Origin: Ochromonas danica
Lineage: Eukaryota > Sar > Chrysophyceae > Chromulinales > Chromulinaceae
Direction of reading: 5' to 3'
Assembly (NCBI GenBank): GCA_015146655.1
Contig: VKHL01000158.1
Span: forward strand, 1 to 64,000
Length of the DNA stretch: 64,000 bases
Positions 32,035 to 53,100 of the stretch are shown here, one piece after another. The number at the start of each line of letters is the position of its first letter. Within the stretch, counting starts at the first letter, position 1. The notes beneath the pieces are model-generated. The model did no database searches and had not been told where the DNA came from. It saw only the letters and a list, made by a program, of their open reading frames with translations. A program made the translations under genes and the position numbers.

Positions 32035-34413
32035 TTAAAGGTTACCAAACTCGATCTGCTGCTTGATCCAAGGGAATAGTTCGTCCAGAATCTCCTCTAA
32101 CGTGGTCGTGGCCTCGAAACCGAGAACTTCCTTGGCCTTCGTGCAATCGGGGATGCGAGACTGAACATCATACTTGAAAGGAGGATCTGATTCATAGCGA
32201 AAAGGCTTGGCTCCTTGGTAATACTTGTTCCAGATCAACTCAGCCAACTCCAACACATTCGTGGAGGTTGGCGTGGAGATGTTGAAATCATTGTTGATCG
32301 CATCGGGATGCTCAATGCATAAACGAATACCTCTCGCCAAATCTCCTCCATACGTGTAATGACGAATCTGCTGGCCATTTCCCAAAATGCGCAGAGGATC
32401 TTGACCCTTGATTATCTTCTGCATCAAGTCAGGAACCACATGAGACATCGCCAACTTGATGTTGCCAGACATCACATCGTGGTCGCAAAGCGCTCTCTTC
32501 TCTCCCACACCCACACAATTGAATGGACGGATGATGGTATACGGCAATTTGTGCTGCTCCCAAGCTCCCTTCGCATAATACTCACACGCCAACTTCTGAA
32601 ACCCATAAGTGCTTTGGGGTGGAGGACAATCTGTAATTGCAGATTCTGGTGTTGGGAAAGTGTTCGAGCTTTCGAACACCATCGAAGACGACAAGACGAT
32701 AATCTTCTTCAAATGATGATTCTTGAAGGCATGGATCGCAGCATCAAATGTTGCCGCCGTAATGCGGTCATTCTCTGCAAGCAGGTCATACGCAAATTCA
32801 TGGAAATAAGAGATTCCGCCAATCATCGCAGCGCATGCGAGCACATAATCGCACTTCGCTGCTAAACGCTTCATTAGAGGAACGTCTTTGGCATCACCAT
32901 AGTAAAACTCGTAGTGAGGATGGTTGTCATACTCCTTCTCCACTTTGCCATACTTGCTGTAGTTATCAATACCAATAACATGATAACCATTGTCCAGCAA
33001 CTCCTGGACCATGTAGCCAGCAATGAAACCATTGCTACCCGTCACCAAAATCGTCGGCAAACCAGCTGACAAAGAAGTCTTTGGACTTCCTTTCAACACT
33101 TCAGCAGGAGGATGGTGTAAACCCCACACATCAATGCAAGGCTTCGAGACACGAATCACAGCCTGTGCTGACTTCGATGGTGCCGGAACAGTCTGGTTGG
33201 AGAAGACATAAGGTTTGTAGATGTCATGAGGAGCACCAAGAATAAAAGCGTCTGCCCCTTCCAACACTTCCTCCAATGGGGTCATTCCTTCTTCCTTCAG
33301 ATAGGGATCAGCGCACAACACCTTTGCACCCCTCTTCAGCAGCAGTTTGCGTAACTTGAATGCCAACGAGCAACGAGAATCATCCACATTCGCCTTGAAC
33401 GTCATGCCAAGAATGCCGATCGTTTTGCCTTGCAATGGCAACGTGACTTTGTACCCTTCGCCTAGTCCTTCAAGACGCAGTTCTTTCATCAACAGCTCGA
33501 TGGCAAAACCAGGCAACCCTTCATTCGTCAGAATCGCCGAGTCACTTAAAGTGGTGCGAGAGCCTCCATCAGCAGAAATCATCGTAATGTCCTTCAAGAG
33601 GCAAGGGCCAGCCGCAAACCCAGGATACTTGAAGCCTTGTGCTCTCGGATACTCGTATCGAATGCTATCCAACACAGTGTGGAAGCGATCTGGTTCGATC
33701 AGCTTCGTCAACTCAATGTAGAAATAGTTGCTGATCGAAAACTCGCAATAGCGCCAAGCATTAGCCAGTAGCTTCGCTACTTCTGCTTCCACAGGAGACA
33801 AGCGCAGACCCTTGCCAGTCAGATTGGCGAAGATACCCCAAGCAAAATCAAACGCTTCTTCAGTGAAAGCCGAAACAATTTGGGGTAAAACTTGAATCTC
33901 CTCCAAAGCAAACTTCTCAGCGGTTCGCTCAGGACAGTACGCTAAGCGACGATCGCCATCAACACGACCACGTTGCTCGTTGTAATGCTTCACCAATAGC
34001 TCCATCGTACCGGGAGCTAAAGTAGATCGAAAGATGAAGAAGCAATCCTCGGGTGCATGCGTCATGGCATAATTGAAATGATTTACCACCAGGGAGAAAT
34101 TGGGGTTACCATATTTATCCACATCCATACCCGTGATGATCACCACCACTTTGGCATCTTTGTACTCATTCGAGTCCGTCGTGGCCTTCAACCCTTTCGC
34201 CAACGCCGCGCGAAGATAGCGATCGCCTCCATTTTCCACGAACGGAAAGACGCCAGCCATCACTTCTTCAACCACTTTTTCACTGATATCCACCGCCGCG
34301 ACATGAAATCCAGCAATGGACAGATTCACCGCCAAGGGAAGGCCAACATGGCCACAACCGCCCATCACAACGATCTTGCCGAAAGTAGAAGGTTCAACAG
34401 CAGCAGAAGACAT
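32035..34413 (-). CDS. Fused nucleotide-sugar dehydrogenase and NAD-dependent epimerase/dehydratase
   Basis: An intronless ORF encodes 792 residues. The N-half (about 1-425) is a UDP-glucose/GDP-mannose dehydrogenase-family protein: NAD motif KIVVMGGCGHVGLPLAVNLS, the TLAPGT block, the YCPER motif, and catalytic-Cys motif FAAGPCLLKD, the bacterial variant of this enzyme group. The third domain segment is GILGMTFKANVDDSRCS. The C-half (about 450-792) is an extended SDR: ILVTGSNGFIAGYMV, catalytic SSSMVF and STYGFQK (Tyr-x-x-x-Lys), and IRPFNCVGVGE. One chain could oxidise a UDP-sugar (for example HexNAc) to a uronic acid and then epimerise it, or handle two separate steps. GC content and codon use are richer than in the neighbours. 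There is no signal peptide, so it is cytosolic. Bacterial transfer is likely but unproven. Confidence 0.85.
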   Translation of the reverse strand: MSSAAVEPSTFGKIVVMGGCGHVGLPLAVNLSIAGFHVAAVDISEKVVEEVMAGVFPFVENGGDRYLRAALAKGLKATTDSNEYKDAKVVVIITGMDVDKYGNPNFSLVVNHFNYAMTHAPEDCFFIFRSTLAPGTMELLVKHYNEQRGRVDGDRRLAYCPERTAEKFALEEIQVLPQIVSAFTEEAFDFAWGIFANLTGKGLRLSPVEAEVAKLLANAWRYCEFSISNYFYIELTKLIEPDRFHTVLDSIRYEYPRAQGFKYPGFAAGPCLLKDITMISADGGSRTTLSDSAILTNEGLPGFAIELLMKELRLEGLGEGYKVTLPLQGKTIGILGMTFKANVDDSRCSLAFKLRKLLLKRGAKVLCADPYLKEEGMTPLEEVLEGADAFILGAPHDIYKPYVFSNQTVPAPSKSAQAVIRVSKPCIDVWGLHHPPAEVLKGSPKTSLSAGLPTILVTGSNGFIAGYMVQELLDNGYHVIGIDNYSKYGKVEKEYDNHPHYEFYYGDAKDVPLMKRLAAKCDYVLACAAMIGGISYFHEFAYDLLAENDRITAATFDAAIHAFKNHHLKKIIVLSSSMVFESSNTFPTPESAITDCPPPQSTYGFQKLACEYYAKGAWEQHKLPYTIIRPFNCVGVGEKRALCDHDVMSGNIKLAMSHVVPDLMQKIIKGQDPLRILGNGQQIRHYTYGGDLARGIRLCIEHPDAINNDFNISTPTSTNVLELAELIWNKYYQGAKPFRYESDPPFKYDVQSRIPDCTKAKEVLGFEATTTLEEILDELFPWIKQQIEFGNL

Positions 34414-34811
34414 TTTAACAGGACAATAAAAAATTTTCTATGGGGTTCTGTCTGGAAGGATCCGTCAATTGAATATGACTTAGATGAGACAGAAGACCCG
34501 CTGCAGAGAGTGCTGAGCTGAACAGTGTGAGCTGGAGCCCGGAACCGGGACAGGATGCTAACGGACAAAAAAGGCGTTCTCCCACAGTACCGGTACAGTC
34601 TATGAGCACTATTGTAACACAGTTAGTTAGCTATTTTTTAGTACTTTTATTTTTCTCTAAATCTCTTTCGTTGAAAAGTTATGATAAATAAACTAGGATG
34701 TGAGATGCAATCAATGGAAGGCTGAGAATTAGCTGTCGAACGATGCAAAGCTTAACAGAAATTGCCATATATTCTTTGGTTTTCAGTGTACTATATGTGC
34801 AATATATTTCA
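34414..34811. other. Promoter region of the fusion gene
   Basis: About 400 bp without a gene. It contains a short GC palindrome (cccggaaccggg near 34538). The sequence becomes AT-rich towards the transposon relic. Confidence 0.4.
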
Positions 34812-34943
34812 TTACTTGATGTGACCACCTTTAACCGCAATAACAGCTTGGATTTGTTGTGGCACACTGTCAACCAAATGTTGCAATAGGACTATAGATA
34901 GGGGTTTCCAAATTATCAATTTGTAGATAGGGTTTAGACCGTT
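34812..34943 (-). mobile_element. Tc1/mariner transposase relic (C-terminal end)
   Basis: On the minus strand one frame reads NGLNPIYKLIIWKP, then LLQHLVDSVPQQIQAVIAVK and GGHIK before a stop. This matches the end of Tc1-like transposases, where a DLNPIENLW motif precedes a segment ending LVDSMPRR.QAVI.AKGGHTKY. The spacing between the two motifs is shorter than usual, so internal sequence has been lost. Terminal repeats and the N-terminal part are not recognisable. An old, inactive DNA transposon copy. Confidence 0.7.
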
Positions 34944-35343
34944 GGTGAGCTATTATTGTCCGATACCGTAAGATACCTTCCCTGCCAACCACAGCCACGA
35001 ATTGATCATATTCCAACTGATTAACTGGAACATACTTCTCTAATCAAGAAGCTGTCTTTGACACTTTACTCACGTTTTGGAAAGCACTCACATTAGTAAT
35101 TGATTAGCCAGGGAAAGATTACTGCTATTTACATTCCATACTACACGTTACCACTATCAACCATCCTTACCAAACAACAAGGGTTAGCCTTCTTCCAGAT
35201 ATTCTTCCACTAACGGTAACAGATTCTCATAGTAATTGACTACCTTAGTTAGCTGCCTATTCCTCTCCATCACTTTCTGCCACGCTAACTGCCAGATTCC
35301 TACTTTCTCTCTACTCTCAAATCCGAAATCACGTCATAGAGAG
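34944..35343. other. Intergenic after the Tc1 relic
   Basis: About 400 bp with no gene seen. It may include more decayed transposon sequence, but no motif is readable. Confidence 0.35.
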
Positions 35344-36347
35344 TCAGACAGAAGAGGGATACAAGAAGGGATGCGCCCACCTGACATCCTTGACAACGCG
35401 GACCAATCTTCTCATGCAAAGTCCTTGCTCCTTTTCTATCGCATGTCCCGCCTCTTTATTTGTAGGGTGGGTTGATGTCTGAGAGATAGGAAGTAGGTCG
35501 TGAGAGCGGCTACCACCACCTTTGCTATTGGCACTATCAATTGAAGAAGAGAGGGAGAGGAGACATGATACCAAACCATCAGCTAATGCCTCCTCATCCT
35601 GTTGCACTCTTCTCATCTTGAGATTAAGTTCATTCACAAGATCAGATAGATAGGCAATACTCTTCCAATGATCTCTTTCTCGATGGTGGACCTCCTGTAG
35701 AGAGACTGTTTGCTGTGTGAGTCTCTCTACCAACTGGTCATGTTTCTCTCCCAGAGAAAGTAGAGCTGTCTCACGGTGTTTGACCTCTTGTTCAAGATTA
35801 GAACAGGCTTGTCCCTTCTTCTGAAAGGCTAAGATGAGATCATCGTGGTTTTGCTGACACTTCTTGTGCTGCTCTCTCTGAGGAAGTGGGAAGATCAGCA
35901 GTAGTGTCTCAGCAATCAGACCATAGACACAAACAAGCACAAGCATACAGCGGTTCTTACCTCATCATGCAAGGCTTGCTCTAGTTCTTGGATCTTCTCT
36001 TGTTGTTGAGTGGCCAGATGATCTAGTTCGTTGATACGTGTCTCTGCTTCAGTGAGATGGTCGGAGAGATTGGCATTGGTTACTTGAAGAATTCTCTTCT
36101 CTTGCTTAACTTTGTATAGCTTTGCTTGTAAGTGAAGAATCTCTTTCATCCAGTGTATGGCGTGGTCTTGTTGAGGAGAGTCCTCCTCTCCCTGCTGCTG
36201 CTGCTGCTGCTGCACTTCTTCCTTCATGATCGAATTATTGCCTGAAGAAATTGGGTGAGGGTTATTGGCGATATTCTCACTTTCACTCATCAACACGATA
36301 TCGTCTCCTTTATATTTTGGCAATAGGTGTTCCTTCTCTTGTGTCAT
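35344..36347 (-). CDS. Coiled-coil protein, function unknown
   Basis: The exons are 36347-35961 and 35877-35344, for 306 residues, with a clean phase-0 intron (gtaaga...ctcag). After an acidic head and a Gln run (VQQQQQQQGEE), coiled coil covers about residues 68-215 (LQAKLYKVKQEKRILQVTNA, ELDHLATQQQEKIQELEQAL, REQHKKCQQNHDDLILAFQK). The tail is Ser-rich and unstructured. No conserved domain is recognised. It shares a short divergent promoter (36348-36550) with homoserine dehydrogenase. Confidence 0.65.
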
Positions 36348-36550
36348 CTAGTGATTGTCAGTGGAGAAAGATCATCCCAATTTCATGCTTTTGTCTCTCC
36401 GAAGAGAAGAAGTTATTGTTGTTTTGCGTGGTAAATATTGGGTAAGTTAACTATCTGGCTGTCTGGAGATCTGATTCTGAAGTATTTGCATCGACGGCCA
36501 GGACAAAAGCAAAAGCAATCATCATCCCCTTTACTATCAGACCAGAAGAA

Positions 36551-38008
36551 ATGGCATTACGAGTTGGTCTATTTGGTGCTGGAATAGTAGGTGGTGGTGT
36601 GATAGAGCTTCTTCAAAAGTACTCTATCAATGGGAAGTTATTACAATTAGGAAGTCAAATTGAAATTGTTAAAGTTTGTGTTCGTTCGGTTGAGAAAGCA
36701 CGTGATTTCACACTCCCTTCTCATACAGAACTTGTCACAAATTATAATGACATCTTAGATGATCCTTCTATTAATTGTATTGTCGAGTTAATGGGAGGTG
36801 TGACACACGCCAAGGATGTTGTTTTCCGTGCTATTCAAGCCAACAAACACGTGGTGACAGCCAATAAAGCGTTAATAGCGACATTCTTACCAGAATTACA
36901 AGCTGAATTAGCAAAGCATCCTTCTGTTAAGTAAGAAAGCCTTGCTCAACTATGCGAACAATGACTCTAATTTCTCTGTGCCGTGTTATGCTCAGGTTTG
37001 CTTATGAGGCTGCTGTCTGTGGAGGCATTCCTATTATTCATACTTTACAGACTGACTTTGTCTTAGATCGCATCTCTAAAGTAATGGGTATTATGAATGG
37101 TACCACAAACTTCATGTTAACGAAGATGGAAGAGGAAAATGCTGATTATCATCAAGCACTTGCTGAAGCACAAGCTTTAGGATATGCGGAGGCAGATCCT
37201 ACAGCTGATGTGGAAGGTCATGATGTTCAAGCAAAGATTGCTCTGTTGGCTAAACTTGCCTTTGGCAAGACCGTGCCAGTTCAATCTATCCCAACCAACG
37301 GCATCTCCAAGCTGACCAGCAGTGATTTCCATTATGCTAAGCTATTGGATAGCACGATCAAGTTGATCGGTACGGCAAATAGGAATGAAGATGGTAGCTT
37401 GGCAGTCTTTGTTAACCCCTCATTAGTCTCTCGTCAAAATCCCTTTAGCACAGCGAAAGGATCAGGCAACATGGTTGGTGAAATGATCTGATTTTGTTGC
37501 TATCGTGACTTTCTATCATGAGCTGACACACCGTGTGATGGAAATGTATAGGTTGTGGTTAGGAGTGAGAACTTACAGAGTTCTACCTTTGCAGGTCCTG
37601 GTGCAGGACGCTTTCCCACTGCCAACAGTGTTGTTAATGACTTGGTGAGATTGTCTATTGGACAACAAGTTCCCCCTTTTCCATATGAGGAAGAAGGAAT
37701 CGCTTTGAATAGTGATTATACAGCTTCATTCTATCTTCGTCTACTAGATCCTCCAGGAGATTTTGAGAGGTATGTGCTTCATTTTCTGATCTGATTATTG
37801 TGACTATAATGTTGTTTAAATATGGATTATGACCAGATTGCTCAACGAAAGAGCTTCTGCTGCTGGACTGGAGGTCAAAGTGCTTCATGCTGATGCAAAG
37901 GAAGTGGCTTGTGTTGTTGCGAGCACAACAGTGGCAAAGCTGACAGGATTTTTGAAGAACCTAGAGTCTCACCATGTCCAAACAGCTCTGTACATGCCAA
38001 TCCTCTAA
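36551..38008 (+). CDS. Homoserine dehydrogenase
   Basis: The exons are 36551-36930, 36996-37473, 37552-37769 and 37837-38008, for 415 residues. The enzyme reduces aspartate-semialdehyde to homoserine in threonine and methionine synthesis. The nucleotide motif is GLFGAGIVGGGVIELL. The catalytic domain has KVMGIMNGTTNFML and EADPTADVEGHDVQAK, the usual Asp/Lys-bearing signature, then the GPGAGRFPTANSVVNDL block. The C-terminus (SFYLRLLDPPGDFERLL to the end) is ACT-like, as in monofunctional bacterial-type enzymes. No aspartokinase is fused. No targeting peptide is evident, since the NAD motif starts at residue 5. The third exon start (ATG|gttggt donor, tatag acceptor) is the only in-frame solution I found. 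Confidence 0.9.
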
Positions 38009-38337
38009 TACTGACATAGAGATATTATACAATCATTTTTGCTCCCGTCAATGGAAAGAATGACTCTTAAATATCATCTTTCAACACAATCAAGTATTAG
38101 AATGATGCAAGTTCCGAGTTCGTCATCATAGACTTGCCACCACCGCCTTCAAGGAGGTGATTGCATAACCGGATCTTCTGCAGGTTAAAACTGCGAAAAG
38201 TGGACTTTCTCTGCGGAACATGACAGATTGGAACAAGATGGCGAGCACCCAGCACTGTCATCGGAAGTGACAATACGAAAGAAAGTAGTGATCACAAGTA
38301 GAGGAGGAAAAGCTATCAATTACCTAGGCAATTTACC
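38009..38337. other. Intergenic between HSD and the NTF2-like gene
   Basis: About 330 bp. It holds the presumed promoter of the downstream gene. No ORF or repeat is supported. Confidence 0.4.
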
Positions 38338-39459
38338 ATGTCGTTAGAAGATTATCAAGGTATTCAACTTTGTAAGAGTGCATTCGATGACTTCGTAGCA
38401 GATGGATTTCTTCTATTACAAAGTCTTGACAATGAAAGCGAAAGTGCGTGAGCGTTGTTTTTGTCATTTTGCCACCATATTATCACCAAAATAGTCCAGC
38501 TTGATAATAATTTTACCATGGCTTTTGTGTTGTTGAGCAGTTGACCAACGCGAATTGAACTCTCTTTCTAGCTCATCATCTGATCGTCAGGTAAGATTGT
38601 GATATTTGATACTCTCTAGTGCTGACACACATTGACCCTTCTATGCTTTATATTGCAGTTAATCGTGAGTCAAAAACGCAAGCGATCCTCTTCTTTCTCC
38701 AGTGAAGGTGATCAAAGCATGGTTGTTCAAGGCAAGGAGAAGAAAATCTGTCGATTAATAACGAATACTGCTGATTCCACAGAGAATGTGGAAGATTGTG
38801 ATGTCATTGACCTGCGACCTCGCCCTGTTCCATCCAGAGCTTGGAGACGTGTCAATATGTTTCCTCGTATTCCAAAACGAGATTTTCGTCGAGAGTTCCC
38901 CACGATGGTTGTCAATGTTGCCAATAGTGGTGATTTTGATGCCTTCGGACACTTTATGCGCAGCACATCACATCCATCCTGTCTCTTGTTAGATTATAAA
39001 AGAGGTGGTGTCAATTCAGATTTAACAGAACCCATTCATAGAGTATCAGGCGTTAATCAGATTGTGGATTTTCTGGTGAACCTAATCAGTTGCACACCTG
39101 ATTTTGCCTTGGTATTGAAGAAAGCTCAAATTAAGCAGCATCTGCATAAAGGTGGATGTGAGGTCATACTTGATCTTCATATCCGCGGTACTCGAATTCG
39201 AGATGTCGCTATTGAAGTAAGGGATGAGAAGGATAAAGTTCATATGCTCCCCGTGTGGGTATATACTGCATTATTGGTGGGACGAGGAGTGATTGCGTCA
39301 ATGCCAGTGTCGGAAGCCATTCCTGTTATCTCATCTCCTCACAATTGGTCCAACTTCGATCTGGACATCAATCCAGATGTTGTTGATTTGAATGTCTCTC
39401 TCATCCATTATATGGACAACAATAACCGTGTTTATAAAATGGAACAAGTTTTCACGTAA
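38338..39459 (+). CDS. NTF2-like (SnoaL-type) domain protein, possibly nuclear
   Basis: The exons are 38338-38443, 38541-38590 and 38659-39459, for 318 residues. The N-terminal third is Ser-rich and contains a basic cluster KRKRSSS that could act as a nuclear signal. A compact domain spans about residues 122-240: FPTMVVNVANSGDFDAFGHF starts a helix, then GGVNSDL, VNQIVDFLVNLISCTPDFAL, and strands such as EVILDLHIRGTRI. This order of helix-strand elements resembles the NTF2/SnoaL fold. No catalytic set is evident. A role as a transcription co-factor, as seen for some stramenopile proteins of this shape, is only a guess. Confidence 0.55.
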
Positions 39460-39936
39460 TTACATATTCTTACTAGAATGTGTAACGTGGATTGACGCAT
39501 TTGTTCTTATGTGTCTTATGTGTGTAGACACATTTGCATGGTTAGGAGTTGGATTTTATTCGATTGTGTTGTTTGTGTAAAATTATGCTCCGCAGCTTGA
39601 TCAGCGGAAAGATAAAGATAAAGATAAAGCTATTAAATTCTGCGTGATTGCCCTGGTTAGCACCCTTATTTTCATCACCGGTATTTTCAAACACGTAGGG
39701 CAATCGTAGGCATTTGATTTCCATCCCTCATGGCCCACAGACTGTTGGAAGGTAAGGTTGACTTGCTTAGAAATTCCACAAAGCAATTTCAGCCGACTGT
39801 TTTCAATGTTCACTCCCCGAAGATGATTTGGTAAACACAATTGAAACCTTTTGGTTTAAACACAATTTGGTAAACCATTTAGAATGGACAATGGAAATTG
39901 GTGATACTTATTGTTACTTTGGACGAGATCAGGTCA
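39460..39936. other. Convergent intergenic stretch downstream of MCM6
   Basis: A minus-strand open frame at 39601-39840 (CLPNHLRGVNIENSRLKLLC, SVGHEGWKSNAYDCPTCLKI) has gene-like codon use. It could be a fragment of an unrecognised gene. Near 39826-39883 a short near-direct repeat of TTGGTAAACAC/AATTTGGTAAACC occurs. Confidence 0.35.
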
Positions 39937-43679
<3,743 letters not shown>

Positions 43680-43917
43680 GATCAACTAAATCTGATCTAT
43701 GATGATGCTTAAGTCTATATTTTTCCAATTCGATGTCAAAGAAGAAGCCCACTTGAATATTTGAATTGATTATACGAGTTATACCTTTCCTTTTCTGAGA
43801 TTTGGAAGACCAGTCCAGTTGATGAATTACGCAGTAAGAAGTTTCCATGGAAGGAAAATGAAGATCCATGGAATGGGTTTGGTTGGGGAAGAGTGAATTG
43901 GCTATTCCATTAGAAAG

Positions 43918-49649
<5,732 letters not shown>

Positions 49650-50198
49650 CAGTTCTCTCTTCAGCAATAATGAACTTTATTGGGTGACCATCATGTAATA
49701 AGTTTCTGCGTTAGCGTGGGTTGTTATGGCCTTAGCCATGTAGTGTTCCGTGTGTGTGTGGCGTGTTGGGTCTGTGGCTACTCCTCATCCACCATGTAAT
49801 CAGAACAACAGTAACTGCCTTTTCTTTGAACCTCCTTGTTTTTCTTGATAGAATCTATTCAACAAAGTGATTTGATTGTGATTTCTGTGTATGCTGCACT
49901 GCTGCAGTCCCTCTTAGAGGGCCCAGATTATCGGACTACAGACACCGTACCAACTCTTCTCCCTTGAAGGATGGGTCCAGTGTTATGACTTCCTCATCCA
50001 TATAGACTAATGTGTAGTGTTTCATGTGTTTGTGATGTGTTGGGCCTGTGGCTTAGCGTCCGCTCCTCACCCACCATGTAATCACCGTGGACAAAGAAGG
50101 CTTTAGTTAATAGAATCACACAATATAACAAATTAACTTAGATAACCTACATATGACCGACTAGCTATTCTAATGCAGCGGATAGTATCAATCATTCG
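49650..50198. other. Convergent spacer between NRDE2 and giant gene, with direct repeats
   Basis: About 550 bp without a gene. Two related segments of 60-70 bp lie in the same orientation at 49740-49802 and 50014-50083. They share gtagtgtt, tgtgttggg and caccatgtaatca, and the second copy has an extra ttagcgtccg. This looks like local duplication in 3' flanks. Confidence 0.7.
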
Positions 50199-53100
50199 TT
50201 AGATTTTATTCAAAGGCTTGAGAATAGTCTTGTTGCCATTCTTTCCCTTCACATTCTTAGTGGATGGCAAGTAGACCAAAGCGTTACTTCCAGTAATTGT
50301 TCCAAGTACAAGACTAGAACTAGGATGATTTGAAAGGGTCTTGTTTGTAGACGTATTGACAGTGGCAGTCATGGTAGGTAAAGGGGGAAGCATGGTAGGT
50401 CGAAGAGATGCTCCAGCACGAGGTTTTAACTTGTGGAAACTCTTCCCTTGCTGCTGCTGTTGTTGTCGTTGTTGTTGACCTTTTGATAGAATACGTTGAC
50501 TGGAAGACAAGGAAGTGGCAGTAGTAAAGTCTAACAAAGTATGATGCAATTGTTGGGGACCTTGCCCTGCTACTTGTTGTTGTTGGTAGAAAGGTAATTG
50601 ACTGGCAGGTAATGCTGACATAGAATATGCTTTTCGTAATTCTTGTTCAGCTTCTCGTTCCCATTCTTCTTCTTCTACTTCATCATCATAATCAAGATAT
50701 AACTCATGTGGTTCTTTCAATAAGGTACTATTGTACATGATATCAATGGGAGAGTTGTCTGGTTGGTGTATGGATGGTGTGTGTAATGTCTGATCCATAC
50801 TGCTACTACTAACACAAGCTAATCGTGGTCGAACTACTTCTTCTTTCATTTCTGCCTCTTCCTCAGTATAACGACCATCTTCAGGTATAGGTGTTGAGAA
50901 CGAGTCTGATATAGCACGAGAACTCATACGATCAATTACAGCTTGGATAGCTTCATCTGAACTCAATGATAACAGCCCTTGTTGTTGTTGCTGTTCTTGT
51001 AGCTGGGATGGACTAGTCTTGTTGTTATTGTTGTAACGACTATGAATAGGTAAAGCAGAGGCTTCTATTGCAACATCTTGTGGTTGTTCCTTGCTGTTAC
51101 CAGTAGTGGTTGTAGTTGTTGTGGTATTAACAGGTTGATCCAATTTCAATAAGTTAGGATTGAGAATAGAGGAAGAAGTGAACAGAATAGATCGATGAGG
51201 TGTTGATATCATCATTTGCTGTTGCTGTTGTTGTGGAAGGACTGCTGCTGTAGCGGATAGAGTTAATGGAGGCAAAGGATGATCTGTTGTTGCCTCATCT
51301 GATACATTAGAAGATGACCCTGTGTGAAGCAGATAGCCTCCATCATTAGCAATATCACGTACAATCTGTGACATAGTAGTAACAGCTGCTCCTGCTGCTG
51401 GTAGTAGTAAGTCATCACCCATATGACCATATCGACTATTCTGAACATTATGTTTCTTGTTCTTGTTCTTGTTCTTCTTGTCTTTGGTATTATCTACCAC
51501 CAGACTTGTACTATGACTAGTATGACCACGTAAACTTTCCTTTTCTTCATTCTCTGACCATACAGTTGGATGATGTTGTTGATGTTGTTTATGTTCATGT
51601 TGATGATCTGATGACATCATCATCATCATGGGATGATGATTCATTCCTTGTATTACCATACTATGAATATCTTTGGCTTTATCTTCTGCTAGAGAAGTCA
51701 GTGGTATGACAGGTTTTAATGGAGAGACATCATCTTCTCCATTGTTTGTCTCTTCTTCTCTTCTACCACCATTACCATGACCAGCATGGCTACTAGCCGT
51801 TACTGGTATAGTAGATTTGACATTAATCCAAAAATCAGCTACACCTTCTTTAACATGATGTCTAACAACTTCTTCTTGTTGCTGTTGTTGTTGTTTGTCT
51901 TCGATGAGATCAAGATCAGTATAATATTCATCATCATCATTATAAGATCCACCATCTCCAATATCAATATTATATTCTCTTAATAATGAATCATGACTAA
52001 GTACACCTGTACTAACTGTATTTTGTGATTTACTAGTATCTTGTCTATTTAATAACATCTTATTATTATGATGATGATGATCACGACTTGGTGGACGTAC
52101 TCGTACAATGACATCTCCTTTAAAATCTTTGATAGTTAATGAATAATCTGGTGAACTAGGAGATGGAACTATTTGCGTATAGAAGTTACTACGATTATCT
52201 TCAGCTGATCGTAATGCTTGGAATTGTTTTTCACGTGTTCGTAGTTTACCACGTGTTTGTGGTGGAGAAGAAGCAGCAGATAATGAATCTTCTCTACTGG
52301 CAACAAATCGTTGTAGTTCTTGTGTTAATGCTTGTAGATCCTCTTCATCAAGTTGTGGTCCCTATATACACATATATTTATACACACACACACACACACA
52401 CACATAGTATAGACACAGACACACCACAACGTTAATACATCTAGCTATTAGAGTCGTAGATAGGGGGGGAAGACTTACCTTAGACAAGACATCTTCCATA
52501 GGATATTCACAAACATCATCCCAAGTCAATGACTTTCTAGGTAATGGACTAACCACAGGGATAGGTTTGTCTAACACAGGTAGAAGACTATCATCATTAT
52601 CATCAAAGATCATTGTTCTTCTTGATTTCTTCTCTTGACTAGTAGCTGGGGTATTAACAGGTGTTTTATTCTTATTACTACTATTATGACCACTTCTCTT
52701 GCTAGGTGTAGATGGTGATTGACTACCTCGACTACTAGAAGCAGATCGTTTACTAGGTGACAATCGATTCAATGAAGTGGGTTTAGCAGATGATGGATCA
52801 CTCTTGCTACTACCACCACCACTACCACCACCATCAGCACTATTATCATCTCGTCTACGCTTTGATGATGCACTGCTTTTCCGTGATGAAGGAAGAATGA
52901 CAGGATCAAAACCAGGTGCACGTTGTCGAAAATTAGAAGGGAAGAAGGTAATACGTGCTCCAAATTGATCAGCAGGAAGGAATTCTTCTTCTGCACGAGG
53001 TAGTCGAGATGATTGTTCTAATTCTCGTACCACTTCCATGAGAGTCGTTGGGACACTGGCAGCTGGTGGCTCATAGTTTGACGTCTGGTGGTGGTGGCGA

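Noticed and set aside
49905-49935. Short string cttagaggg resembling a conserved rRNA segment
   Set aside because: Nine bases only; the flanks do not match rRNA.
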